Of a stretch of 12,671 nucleotides of DNA, positions 6,322-12,583 are shown piece after piece (within the stretch, counting starts at the first letter, position 1; the number at the start of each line of letters is the position of its first letter). The stretch covers positions 1-12,671 of the forward strand of contig USGC01000037.1 of the NCBI GenBank assembly GCA_900554095.1. The letters are read 5' to 3'. The DNA comes from an uncultured bacterium (GTDB lineage: Bacteria > Cyanobacteriota > Vampirovibrionia > Gastranaerophilales > Gastranaerophilaceae). The position numbers and the translations under genes were made by a program. The notes under the pieces were generated by a model. It was not told the DNA's origin. It was given only the letters and a program-made list of their open reading frames with translations, and searched no databases.

Positions 6322-7203
6322 TCAACTTTTAAAAAGAGTTTCTTTGAGTTTAAGAGCGGTCTTTGTTGTTGCAAGACCAGCTTGAGAACTTTCTTTCAGC
6401 ATCGGAGACATTAATTTTCCGGTCTGCTCCAGCGCGTCAATCACCTCATCGAGGGGTATTTTTGATTTAACACCAGCAAGCGCAAGTTCTGATGCTGTAA
6501 CCGCGTGTATCGCAAGAAACGGATTACGTTTTACACAAGGGATTTCGACTAATCCGCATACGGGATCGCAAGTAAGCCCGAGAAGATTTTTCATAGCTAA
6601 AGCAACAGAATTAAGAATTTCATCAACTGAGCCGCCTCTTAACTGGGTAAGCGCCGCGGCACTCATTGCCGATGCAACACCGCATTCTGCCTGACATCCT
6701 GCGACAGCTCCTGCCAAAGCAATTTTATTTGAGATAATACGCCCGACTTCACCAGCAGTAATTAAAGCATTGATTTGCTCATCCTCGGATAGATTTAAAT
6801 CCTCGCTTACACCTATCAAAACAGACGGAACAATCGCACACGAACCCGCAGTAGGGCAAGCAGCAATCCTGCCCATACGAAGGTTTTCTTCAATTACAGC
6901 AAGCGCGTATGTTGTAATTTTTTCAAACGTTTCACCAAAAATTGCTTTTCTTTGACCGTAACTTTGTTGTAGTCTTACACAATCATCACCGCACATACCG
7001 CTTATAGACATTTCTTTGCTTTTCAAGCCTGTTTGAATGGCTTCTTTCATTGCGCCAAGGCTTTTCTTAACTATCTTTCTAAAGTCCGCCACTGTAATCT
7101 CAGCCAATCGGGCCTCATTATCCTGACTAATTTCATAAATAGGCTTTTTTAATCTATTGCATGCAATTTCTAACTCTTTAAACGTTGTAATAATTTTATC
7201 CAT
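6322..7203 (-). CDS. sdaAA: L-serine dehydratase, iron-sulfur-dependent, alpha subunit
   Basis: The 293-aa catalytic subunit of the two-chain L-serine dehydratase, which converts L-serine to pyruvate and ammonia in the cytoplasm using an oxygen-sensitive 4Fe-4S cluster. Candidate cluster cysteines are visible at C116 (AACPTAGS), C170 and C174 (AGCQAECG), and C212, C216 and C223 (LTCDPVCGLVEIPC). Length is typical for the alpha chain. The ATG at 7203 follows the sdaAB stop codon after one base, so translation is coupled. The GGAAAG just inside the end of sdaAB probably serves as ribosome site. The enzyme suits an anaerobe that uses serine as carbon source. The MITE-like element begins 14 bp after the stop, and no separate terminator is visible. 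Confidence 0.95.
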   Translation of the reverse strand: MDKIITTFKELEIACNRLKKPIYEISQDNEARLAEITVADFRKIVKKSLGAMKEAIQTGLKSKEMSISGMCGDDCVRLQQSYGQRKAIFGETFEKITTYALAVIEENLRMGRIAACPTAGSCAIVPSVLIGVSEDLNLSEDEQINALITAGEVGRIISNKIALAGAVAGCQAECGVASAMSAAALTQLRGGSVDEILNSVALAMKNLLGLTCDPVCGLVEIPCVKRNPFLAIHAVTASELALAGVKSKIPLDEVIDALEQTGKLMSPMLKESSQAGLATTKTALKLKETLFKS

Positions 7204-7204
7204 A

Positions 7205-7864
7205 TTAACTTTCCAATTTTTTAATATATCTAATCATATAAACATCATCAATTAATCCCAGAAAATCAATGACTTTTTGGCTGATATCGCTGTCAAGGCA
7301 AATGCACATAGAGGCTTCTTCACCTTTTGCACTTCTATCGCAGTAGAATGACGCTATATTGACGTGAATTGAATTTGTGACACGAGAAATCATATTAGGC
7401 ACATCTTTATAAACAAGAAGTAAGGTGTTGTATTTCCCAGTCAAATTAACAGAAAAGCCGTCGATCTTCTTAATTGAAACTTCACCCGCACCAAGTGAAT
7501 CCCCAGATATCATCATATCGCGTTTTCCTTTGAATATAAAATCAACAGCGTTTGGATGTCTGTTAAAATCCTCTAAATATTCAAATTCATAAGTGAATTG
7601 TTTTGAAACATCAAGGTTAAAAATATCTTTAATTCTTGTATCGTCAACCCCAAGCCCAAGAACTCCGGCTAAAAGCCCTTTATCAGTGCCATGCCCCTTG
7701 CCCGTTTGAGCGTAAGAATTGTATAGCCTGAAAATAACTTTGTCAGGAATATCGTTGTAAATATTTCTGGCCATAAGCCCCAATCTCACAGCGCCTGCCG
7801 TATGTGAGCTTGACGGTCCTACCATCACCGGTGAAATTATATCAATTATTGATGACTGCTTCAT
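7205..7864 (-). CDS. sdaAB: L-serine dehydratase, iron-sulfur-dependent, beta subunit
   Basis: The 219-aa partner of the alpha subunit. It carries the conserved SSSHTAGAVR segment (about 18-27) that helps complete the serine site, then the beta domain to about residue 140, and a C-terminal ACT domain (about 146-219), a fold that often binds amino acids. GAGAGGTG lies just before ATG 7864. The gene is first in a two-gene operon with sdaAA (one base between them), the usual order in bacteria with split subunits. A TATAAT box at 7890-7885 would start transcription near 7878. Assignment is firm. Confidence 0.95.
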   Translation of the reverse strand: MKQSSIIDIISPVMVGPSSSHTAGAVRLGLMARNIYNDIPDKVIFRLYNSYAQTGKGHGTDKGLLAGVLGLGVDDTRIKDIFNLDVSKQFTYEFEYLEDFNRHPNAVDFIFKGKRDMMISGDSLGAGEVSIKKIDGFSVNLTGKYNTLLLVYKDVPNMISRVTNSIHVNIASFYCDRSAKGEEASMCICLDSDISQKVIDFLGLIDDVYMIRYIKKLES

Positions 7865-7884
7865 AAAACACCTCTCGTATATAG

Positions 7885-7890
7885 ATTATA
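7885..7890 (-). promoter_or_regulatory. Putative -10 box of the sdaAB-sdaAA operon
   Basis: A perfect TATAAT on the minus strand lies 20 nt before the sdaAB ATG. No convincing -35 box is visible 16-18 bp upstream, so confidence rests on the -10 match and its position. Confidence 0.4.
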
Positions 7891-8023
7891 TTACAAAAGA
7901 AATCATATTAATATATGTAAATTATTGTTTAAAATTTGACAAGAACAACATTTTTTGTGTTTTTATATATATAGGTAGTATGTGTATTCTTAATTAAAAA
8001 AGTGTGATAAGGAGTGTTTATTA

Positions 8024-8164
8024 ATGTTTAGCCCTGAATTCATGAAATTCTTAATAAATTATCAAAAATCAGAATTTGCCCCACAAGAAACTAAAAAAGA
8101 AATCCCTCTAAAGATTAACAAAAGAGGTAAATTAGCCTGGGTAAACATCACGGTTTCTAAATAA
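8024..8164 (+). CDS. 46-aa hypothetical protein
   Basis: A short reading frame with good translation signals: AAGGAG lies 9 nt before ATG 8024, and a hairpin begins at the stop codon. The product begins MFSPEFMKFLINYQ (amphipathic), continues through a charged stretch (QETKKEIP) and ends in a basic segment with alternating hydrophobic residues (GKLAWVNITVSK), possibly two beta strands. It has no cysteine, signal peptide or membrane segment. It is divergent from the sdaAB operon. A TTGACA lies at 7936-7941, but the TATA runs after it are more than 20 bp away, so its promoter is unsure. No family is recognised. Confidence 0.6.
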   Translation: MFSPEFMKFLINYQKSEFAPQETKKEIPLKINKRGKLAWVNITVSK

Positions 8165-8181
8165 CAGCCGCTGTTTATTTA
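8158..8181. terminator. Bidirectional hairpin between the 46-aa gene and hxlR
   Basis: TAAATAACAG and CTGTTTATTTA pair around a CCG loop with one bulged base. The hairpin overlaps the stop codons of both convergent genes. It is AT-rich and has no separate U-tract beyond its own arms, so its strength is uncertain. Confidence 0.45.
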
Positions 8182-8501
8182 CTACAAGAATGTTTGTAAT
8201 TTTTTCCCCAATCTGCCATTGCGCTTAATACGGGATTCAAAGTCTTGCCGGTTTCGGATAATGAATATTCGACTCTGGGTGGAACTTCTGCATAAACCTT
8301 TCTTGTTATAAGTTTGCTTGCCTCAAGCTCTTTTAGATTTTCTGTTAAAACTTTCTGTGAACATCCAACGCTTCTTTGCAGCGCCTTAAATCGCTTTGTG
8401 CCAGTCAGCAAATCTCTTATTATTAAAATTTTCCATTTATTACCTATTAATTTTAATAAAACTGCAACCGGACATTCTGGCAAATCTTGCTTATCTATCA
8501 T
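8175..8501 (-). CDS. HxlR-family winged-helix regulator
   Basis: A 108-aa HxlR/MarR-like transcription factor. It has C10 in the conserved N-terminal PECPV, the segment LLKLIGNKWKILIIRDLL typical of the family's first helices, a recognition helix around SQKVLTENLKELEASKLI (48-65), and the wing with VPPRVEYSLSETGK (73-86). HxlR proteins bind as dimers; several relatives (YodB, HypR) sense electrophiles or oxidants through this N-terminal cysteine, so redox or aldehyde sensing is a reasonable guess. AGAGG precedes ATG 8501. It is divergent from the cupin gene with a 118-bp shared promoter region, the usual arrangement of regulator and target. Family sure, signal inferred. Confidence 0.92.
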   Translation of the reverse strand: MIDKQDLPECPVAVLLKLIGNKWKILIIRDLLTGTKRFKALQRSVGCSQKVLTENLKELEASKLITRKVYAEVPPRVEYSLSETGKTLNPVLSAMADWGKNYKHSCSK

Positions 8502-8523
8502 AAAAACCTCTTATATCTTAATA

Positions 8524-8577
8524 GTTACTTTTTACATACTGCATTACAAAAAAGTGCCTACTTTACATTATTACTCT
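8524..8577. promoter_or_regulatory. Candidate HxlR operator region
   Basis: Between the divergent genes two similar stretches occur, TTACTTTTTACAT (8526-8538) and CTACTTTACATTATTAC (8559-8575). An inverted TTACAAAAAAGTG (8544-8556) lies between them. They overlap the predicted cupin -35 box. The arrangement could be repressor sites, but in DNA this AT-rich the repeats are weak evidence. Confidence 0.3.
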
Positions 8578-8590
8578 AATATTTTAACAT
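8562..8590 (+). promoter_or_regulatory. Putative promoter of the cupin gene
   Basis: TTTACA (8562-8567) and TAACAT (8585-8590) are spaced by 17 bp. Transcription would start near 8597, giving a leader of about 23 nt that contains the strong ribosome site AAAGGAGG. Confidence 0.5.
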
Positions 8591-8619
8591 GAAACTGTTA
8601 AAAATTAAAGGAGGTTTTT

Positions 8620-9054
8620 ATGAACGAAATTCTTGTAAAAAATTACAGCGATGCAGACGCAGAAGTACAATCACAAAATGGTAATACTTTTACTGTTAAA
8701 TCAATTATTCCTAAAGACTTAATCAGTAAATGCAGCGCTAACTTTGTTGAAGTAGAACCTGGAAATTACGCATATGGTTACCACTACCATGAAGAAAACG
8801 AAGAAGTTTTCTATATTATAAGCGGAGAAGCTTCTGTAAAAACTGAAAAAGGAGAAATTCAGTTGAAGCAAGGCGATGCAATCTGTTTTCCAGCAAATCA
8901 AGACGGCTCTCATGTTATTTCAAACCCTTCAAAAAATGAAAAACTTATTTATCTTGATTTTGGCACCGCAAACAAACCTGATATAGTACATTTTACAGGC
9001 ACAAGGCAGGGTATGGTAATCACCAGATCCGGAATTTACAACTTTGCAAGTTAA
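8620..9054 (+). CDS. Single-domain cupin protein
   Basis: A 144-aa beta-barrel protein. Cupin motif 1 is visible as YHYHEENEEVFYIISG, giving metal ligands H55, H57 and E61. Motif 2 is GDAICFPANQDGSHVISN, giving H98. It probably binds one divalent metal; cupins of this size include isomerases, dioxygenases and sugar-binding proteins, so the reaction cannot be named. AAAGGAGG lies 6 nt before ATG 8620. It is divergent from the HxlR gene and is its most likely target, which would fit a role in detoxification or stress. It ends in a shared terminator with surE. No signal peptide. Confidence 0.88.
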   Translation: MNEILVKNYSDADAEVQSQNGNTFTVKSIIPKDLISKCSANFVEVEPGNYAYGYHYHEENEEVFYIISGEASVKTEKGEIQLKQGDAICFPANQDGSHVISNPSKNEKLIYLDFGTANKPDIVHFTGTRQGMVITRSGIYNFAS

Positions 9055-9059
9055 AATTG

Positions 9060-9086
9060 AAAAGGTCTCATTAAGAGACCTTTTTT
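9060..9086. terminator. Bidirectional terminator between cupin and surE
   Basis: GGTCTC and GAGACC (9064-9069 with 9075-9080) pair around ATTAA, extended by flanking A/T pairs to about 10 bp. Six T's follow on the plus strand and a T-rich run on the minus strand, so it can end both convergent transcripts. Confidence 0.85.
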
Positions 9087-9878
9087 CTACATCCAATCAC
9101 AAGCCTCATGGTTACAAAGCGTTTTCTCTAAATCCGTCATAACTTCTTCTTTAGTCATTTCATAAGTTACCGGAGTTATAGAGATTTTGTTGTTTCTGAC
9201 GGCTGCAATGTCTGAATTCGAGTCGTTGGGCTCATTTGTAAGTTCGCCTGCCATCCAATAATAAACCTTACCGCGAGGGTCGACACGCTTTTCGTATGTG
9301 TTTGTAAACATTTTTGCGCCTAATTCAGTTATAGCAATTCCTGCAATATCATCCATATCAAGCAACGGAACATTTACATTTAAAAGCGTTTTTTTAGGAA
9401 AATTAAAATCTTTTAATCTTTTAAGCATACCTTTTACAAATTGCGCGGTAAATTGAAAATCATCGTAATCAGTCTGCATGCTCGCTAATGACACGGCAAT
9501 ACTTGGAATACCCATCATAGCGCCTTCCATAGCACAGCTAACCGTACCTGAATACAAAATATCAGAGCCTAAGTTTGGCCCATGGTTAATTCCTGAAATA
9601 ACGATATCCGGCTGTTCTTCAGGTGAAAGAATTGCATTTATTCCAATTTTTACGCAATCTCCGGGGGTGCCTGTTGTTACCCAAGTTCTTTTTGCGCCGT
9701 TTATAGCTTCAAGCTCTTCAACACGAAGCGGGGTATGCAATGTCAATGAATGTCCGGCGGCGCTCCTTTCTCTATCCGGTGCTATAACATAAACATCGTG
9801 TTCTGTTGATAATTCTTTTGTCAGCACGCGAATTCCGTTTGCGGCTATGCCGTCGTCGTTTGAAATTAAAATCTTCAT
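9087..9878 (-). CDS. surE: 5'/3'-nucleotidase SurE
   Basis: A 263-aa metal-dependent phosphatase that removes phosphate from nucleoside 5'- and 3'-monophosphates, and in some species short polyphosphate; survival-protein E family. The N-terminus MKILISNDDG carries metal ligands D8 and D9; S39 (ERSAAGHS) and N98 (SGINHGPN) complete the site. The substrate-loop segment TGTPGDCVK (69-77) is also present. Length is normal. GAGGAG lies just before ATG 9878. It has its own promoter (9912-9940), whose -35 box overlaps that of a divergent promoter. It is monocistronic and ends at the shared terminator with the cupin gene. Confidence 0.96.
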   Translation of the reverse strand: MKILISNDDGIAANGIRVLTKELSTEHDVYVIAPDRERSAAGHSLTLHTPLRVEELEAINGAKRTWVTTGTPGDCVKIGINAILSPEEQPDIVISGINHGPNLGSDILYSGTVSCAMEGAMMGIPSIAVSLASMQTDYDDFQFTAQFVKGMLKRLKDFNFPKKTLLNVNVPLLDMDDIAGIAITELGAKMFTNTYEKRVDPRGKVYYWMAGELTNEPNDSNSDIAAVRNNKISITPVTYEMTKEEVMTDLEKTLCNHEACDWM

Positions 9879-9911
9879 AATTCTCCTCTTTCACATACAA
9901 GACTAATATCT

Positions 9912-9940
9912 AATATATTTCATATTCCCGCAATTGACAA
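9912..9940 (-). promoter_or_regulatory. Promoter of surE
   Basis: TTGTCA (9940-9935) and TATATT (9917-9912) are spaced by 17 bp on the minus strand. The start would fall near 9905, about 27 nt before the ATG. The -35 box overlaps the plus-strand TTGACA at 9934-9939. Confidence 0.6.
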
Positions 9941-9961
9941 CTTTTTAAAATATCTTATATT
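9934..9961 (+). promoter_or_regulatory. Divergent promoter driving the gene-free interval
   Basis: TTGACA (9934-9939) and TATATT (9956-9961) are spaced by 16 bp, back to back with the surE promoter. No protein gene follows before the terminator at 10129-10158. Confidence 0.5.
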
Positions 9962-9967
9962 AACTTA

Positions 9968-10158
9968 TGTAACAAATATATATTTAATACACAAAATATA
10001 GCAATTTTATATTACAAAAATTTTTTATATATATGAACACGAGGAAAGCTTAAAATTGAGGAATCAAACAAAATTTTAAGCACACACTACACTTCACACT
10101 ATTTGAGGAATGAACGAAAATTTGTTCCAAGAGCCCCCTAAAAAGGGCTCTTTTTTTT
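9968..10158 (+). ncRNA. Candidate small RNA of unknown class
   Basis: A promoter (9934-9961), about 190 nt without a usable reading frame, and a strong terminator suggest a non-coding transcript. Inside are a 10-bp perfect hairpin (10048-10057 with 10072-10081), a second stem (10107-10114 with 10121-10128, two wobbles) and the terminator stem. Two copies of a 21-nt sequence beginning TTGAGGAAT (10056 and 10103, 18 of 21 identical) each sit in a hairpin. I do not recognise 6S RNA, tmRNA, RNase P RNA or SRP RNA. The first 80 nt are very AT-rich, so the real start could be nearer 10030. The terminator could also simply be a leftover. Confidence 0.4.
10129..10158 (+). terminator. Strong rho-independent terminator
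   Basis: AAGAGCCC and GGGCTCTT (10129-10136 with 10145-10152) pair around an 8-nt loop and are followed by a run of T's to 10158. No protein gene precedes it on this strand, which supports a small RNA upstream. Confidence 0.85.
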
Positions 10159-10176
10159 ACGCTGAGTACCGCCAAG

Positions 10177-10308
10177 TTATTCGTCCTTACTTTCCCGGCT
10201 TTTTACATTAAGAATTTGCCACATAGCCATGACGATTTTATCTATAAGAGGCCCAATGCCCGTCCAAATTGCATAAGCCGTGCCGACAGGAATCTGTTTT
10301 TGTGCTAG
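10177..10308 (-). pseudogene. Remnant of an SMR-family (EmrE/SugE-like) transporter gene
   Basis: The minus-strand frame from 10308 to a TAA at 10177 encodes LAQKQIPVGTAYAIWTGIG and then 24 residues ending in KDE. IPVGTAYAIWTGIG is the signature third-helix region of small multidrug resistance pumps. Intact members are about 105 aa with four membrane helices. Here the first half is missing (an in-frame TAA lies directly upstream), there is no start codon or ribosome site, and the sequence after TGIG no longer resembles the family, suggesting deletion or frameshift. It is probably a decaying gene. Motif recognition is from memory, not from a search. Confidence 0.55.
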
Positions 10309-10341
10309 TTATAAAAAAAAACAATAAAGAATTTCTGGTAG

Positions 10342-10347
10342 TATAAT
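10342..10347 (+). promoter_or_regulatory. Consensus -10 box placed for a leaderless acetyltransferase transcript
   Basis: TATAAT is followed by exactly six bases (CTTATT) and then the ATG at 10354. The predicted transcription start is the first base of the start codon, and there is no Shine-Dalgarno sequence. No good -35 box is seen. Confidence 0.6.
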
Positions 10348-10353
10348 CTTATT

Positions 10354-10806
10354 ATGGAACTAATAAATTTTGACAAAAAGAAAAGAACACAAAAACTAAT
10401 TGAACAATTGCTTAATGTATGGGAAAATTCAGTCAGGGCAACGCATTTATTTTTATCAGAAACTGAAATTGAAAATATTAAACAATATGTTCCATCGGCA
10501 TTAAAGGAAATTACAAATTTAATAGTAGCTGTAAACGAAGATAACAATCCGATTGCATTTATGGGTATTGAAAAACATAAGCTTGAAATGCTTTTTGTAA
10601 GTGCAGATGAAAGAGGTAAAGGGATTGGTACAGAGTTAATTCAACATGGAATAAAAAATTTTTCTATAAAGGAATTAGCAGTTAATGAGCAAAATCCAAA
10701 TGCTAAAAGATTTTATGAAAACAATAATTTTCAGGTTTACAAAAGAACAGAAACTGATGAACAAGGCAACCCTTATCCATTGTTGTATCTGAAACTTATT
10801 AAATAA
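10354..10806 (+). CDS. GNAT-family N-acetyltransferase, YjaB-like
   Basis: A 150-aa acetyl-CoA-dependent acetyltransferase. The acetyl-CoA loop is ERGKGIG (R87, G88, G90, G92) after the beta-4 strand LEMLFVS. The layout and segments such as WENSVRATHLFL, AVNEDNNPIAFM, VNEQNPNAKRFYENNNF and NPYPLLYL match the E. coli YjaB type over the full length. The acceptor substrate of that group is not clear. ATG 10354 is the only sensible start; it lacks a ribosome site and follows TATAAT by six bases, suggesting a leaderless mRNA. It stands alone, next to the SMR remnant. No terminator is obvious after its stop. Confidence 0.88.
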   Translation: MELINFDKKKRTQKLIEQLLNVWENSVRATHLFLSETEIENIKQYVPSALKEITNLIVAVNEDNNPIAFMGIEKHKLEMLFVSADERGKGIGTELIQHGIKNFSIKELAVNEQNPNAKRFYENNNFQVYKRTETDEQGNPYPLLYLKLIK

Positions 10807-10845
10807 AAATAAAATACGCAAGTTTATTATAATATGAGAATAATT

Positions 10846-11220
10846 TTAAAATGAGAATAATATTTTTTTCAAATCGTTAGCTAAATTGGATACAGCCTCA
10901 ACATTATAATGTCCTACATGAAAACATTCATCTTTATTGTAAGTTGCATATCTGTTAACACCGGTAACTTCAAGCCTAAATCCTCGATAAGCATTTAAGG
11001 AAATTAATTCATTATCTTTAGGCTCAATTACAAAATCATATCCTTTCTTTTTAAATACATCTTGTAAAGTTATTTTGTTTTTTGGATGCAAAAGTTTTTT
11101 AAATTCTTTAATCATTGTATTAGCAACTTCATTCTGTTGTCTCGAAAAACTTTTTGCACTTAAATAAACAGCTTTAAAATTTGGCTCATATTGCTGTTTA
11201 GAAATTTTTGGTACTTGCAC
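10846..11220 (-). CDS. 124-aa hypothetical protein
   Basis: Unknown function. It begins MQVPKISKQQYEPNFKAVYLS; short proteins with a PNFKA segment near the start are, from memory, common in Gastranaerophilales, but I can name no domain. The rest is basic and mixed alpha/beta, with polar surface segments (KDNELISLNAYRGFRLEV) and one cysteine near 99 (DECFHVGHYN). There is no signal peptide or membrane helix. The start is a GTG at 11220 with a weak AAAGAG upstream; no better start is visible. It lies 20 bp after tRNA-Leu on the same strand and could be read from the tRNA promoter. The last codons are part of an 11-bp tandem repeat (10834-10861). Confidence 0.6.
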   Translation of the reverse strand: MQVPKISKQQYEPNFKAVYLSAKSFSRQQNEVANTMIKEFKKLLHPKNKITLQDVFKKKGYDFVIEPKDNELISLNAYRGFRLEVTGVNRYATYNKDECFHVGHYNVEAVSNLANDLKKILFSF

Positions 11221-11240
11221 TTATAAACTCTTTTAAAAAA

Positions 11241-11321
11241 TGTCGATGGGGGGACTTGAACCCCCACGGATTTCTCCACACGCCCCTCAAACGTGCACGT
11301 CTACCATTCCGCCACATCGAC
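11241..11321 (-). tRNA. tRNA-Leu (anticodon GAG)
   Basis: An 81-nt cloverleaf folds on the minus strand. The acceptor stem is GTCGATG with CATCGAC and discriminator A at 11241. The D arm has GGCGGAATGGTAGAC. The anticodon stem CACGT/GCGTG encloses loop TTGAGGG with anticodon GAG. A variable arm GGA-GAAA-TCC marks a class II tRNA. The T arm is GGGGG-TTCAAGT-CCCCC. CCA is not encoded. Anticodon GAG reads CUC and CUU leucine codons. The first 11 nt of the tRNA are repeated upstream (11454-11464). Confidence 0.95.
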
Positions 11322-11466
11322 ATATAAGATTGTTATTAAATTTTCACTTGTCTTTTGTGGCGGAGGTGCTCTCTTACGTTCGCACTTATCCTCGGGCTTC
11401 TGGCGAAAACGATATTCAATCGTTTTCTTTCTGTTCTTGCCTCGATGCCACCTGCCACATCGACAT
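11311..11466. repeat. 13-bp direct repeat of the tRNA 5' end flanking a 130-bp insert
   Basis: GCCACATCGACAT occurs at 11311-11323, covering the first 11 nt of tRNA-Leu plus 2 bp of flank, and again at 11454-11466. The 130 bp between are GC-richer than the flanks. They contain a perfect 9-bp hairpin, GAAAACGAT/ATCGTTTTC (11405-11413 with 11419-11427), and TGTGGCGGA (11356-11364), an inverted match to the tRNA D arm. The layout resembles a target duplication around a small insertion, or a partial tRNA duplication. No gene is supported in the interval 11322-11489. Confidence 0.6.
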
Positions 11467-11489
11467 CAGTCATTGTAACATGAACATAT

Positions 11490-12479
11490 TTATTTGTAAA
11501 CTGCGTATTTCTGTTTTGCTAAAAATTGTTTTGTTTTTAACTTCCAATAACCGTCTTTTCTTTGAGGATTAAAGTATTTCCACCAGCCTTTATAATTCCT
11601 CTTTAAGTGTTCTAAAAGTTTCATGTATTCCTTGTAGTAATCATCTTTCAAATCTTCTTGAAAATTCCCGAGCCAAGATGTTGCTTTGCCAAAATATTTA
11701 TTTATAAACAAGTAGTCATAATCTTCTATCATCCCTAAATTTTTCAAAAGCTCTTCAATTCCCCAAACTACATATATCGGTGAAAAATTCTTTTTCTTTT
11801 TAACCGTCATTGCAGAACCAGCACGGTTTTTCCGGTAACAATACAGACATTCATCTAAGACTGCTATTCTTTCTCCAGTAATCATCGAGTGGAAAAACGG
11901 CAGTTGATCTTGACCTACGCCGAGAGTTTGGAATTTTATATTATTTTTTATTAAAAATTCTCGACGGTAGAGCTTTGTCCAGACTGTTGAAGGGAATTTG
12001 AAAATGTCTTTTCTAATATCTTTAGACGAAAACACTCGATTTTTATATTTGTTGGGAAGATTTTTCAAAGAATAGCCACCCTTGCTTTTTTTAATTTTCC
12101 CATTGTTTTCGTAGCACGAAAGCCCGCCAAAAATCAAAATATCTAAATTTTCACTGTCTGCTCTTTCTGTAATCTTTTTTAAAACATCATTGTTATCCAG
12201 CCAATCGTCTGAATCTACGAAGTAGACATACTCACCTTGTGCTCGTTCAAGTGCCGTATTACGGGCAATACCTGAGCCTTCATTTTTTTTATCAATAATA
12301 ATTATTCTTTTGTCTTTCTCTTCAAACTGCTGCAAGACGTCGAGCGAATTGTCTGTTGAACCATCATTTACACACAAGATTTCTATATCGGTTAAAGTTT
12401 GAGATACTATGCTTTCCAAGCACATTGGAAGATACTTTGCTACATTATAAACCGGCATAATCACAGAAACTTTTGGCAT
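11490..12479 (-). CDS. Family 2 glycosyltransferase (GT-A fold)
   Basis: A 329-aa enzyme that transfers a sugar from a nucleotide donor, probably onto a cell-surface polysaccharide, lipid or glycoprotein. The catalytic GT2 domain fills about residues 1-210: VSVIMPVYNVAKYL (4-17), VNDGSTDNS (37-45, nucleotide binding), NEGSGIARN (66-74) and the DXD-type metal motif VDSDDW (88-93). The remainder, rich in Lys, Trp and Tyr, is typical of capsule or LPS GT2 enzymes. There is no membrane segment, so it should sit on the cytoplasmic face. GGAGG lies 9 nt before ATG 12479. No other sugar gene adjoins it here. It is divergent from the poly-G gene. Donor and acceptor are unknown. Confidence 0.93.
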   Translation of the reverse strand: MPKVSVIMPVYNVAKYLPMCLESIVSQTLTDIEILCVNDGSTDNSLDVLQQFEEKDKRIIIIDKKNEGSGIARNTALERAQGEYVYFVDSDDWLDNNDVLKKITERADSENLDILIFGGLSCYENNGKIKKSKGGYSLKNLPNKYKNRVFSSKDIRKDIFKFPSTVWTKLYRREFLIKNNIKFQTLGVGQDQLPFFHSMITGERIAVLDECLYCYRKNRAGSAMTVKKKKNFSPIYVVWGIEELLKNLGMIEDYDYLFINKYFGKATSWLGNFQEDLKDDYYKEYMKLLEHLKRNYKGWWKYFNPQRKDGYWKLKTKQFLAKQKYAVYK

Positions 12480-12536
12480 AATAAAAAACCTCCACTTAGT
12501 AGTTTTATCATAAATTTAAATATTTCGCAATTTATA

Positions 12537-12564
12537 TTGAAAAATTTTAAATACCTGTTATAAT
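12537..12564 (+). promoter_or_regulatory. Promoter of the right-edge poly-G gene
   Basis: TTGAAA (12537-12542) and TATAAT (12559-12564) are spaced by 16 bp, with an extended TGT before the -10 box. The start would fall near 12571, at the ribosome site AGGAGG (12571-12576). The elements match those of the left-edge gene. Confidence 0.7.
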
Positions 12565-12583
12565 AAGAATAGGAGGATATACA

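Noticed and set aside
6060..6374. Open frames on both strands inside the 396-bp element
   Set aside because: They are produced by the hairpin repeats, have no ribosome sites, and one runs into sdaAA in another frame.
7936..7969. TTGACA followed by TATATA as a promoter for the 46-aa gene
   Set aside because: The spacing is about 22 bp, too long for a normal sigma-70 promoter.
10035..10052. ATG AAC ACG AGG AAA GCT TAA as a leader peptide
   Set aside because: It is only six residues without a ribosome site and with no downstream gene to control.
10834..10861. ATGAGAATAAT repeated twice with a 17-bp period
   Set aside because: A short tandem duplication at the end of the 124-aa gene in AT-rich DNA; not enough for a functional claim.
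11240..11572. Plus-strand open frame starting MSMGGLEPPRISPHAP
   Set aside because: It is the reverse strand of tRNA-Leu plus the repeat insert; this peptide is the familiar false frame across a tRNA.
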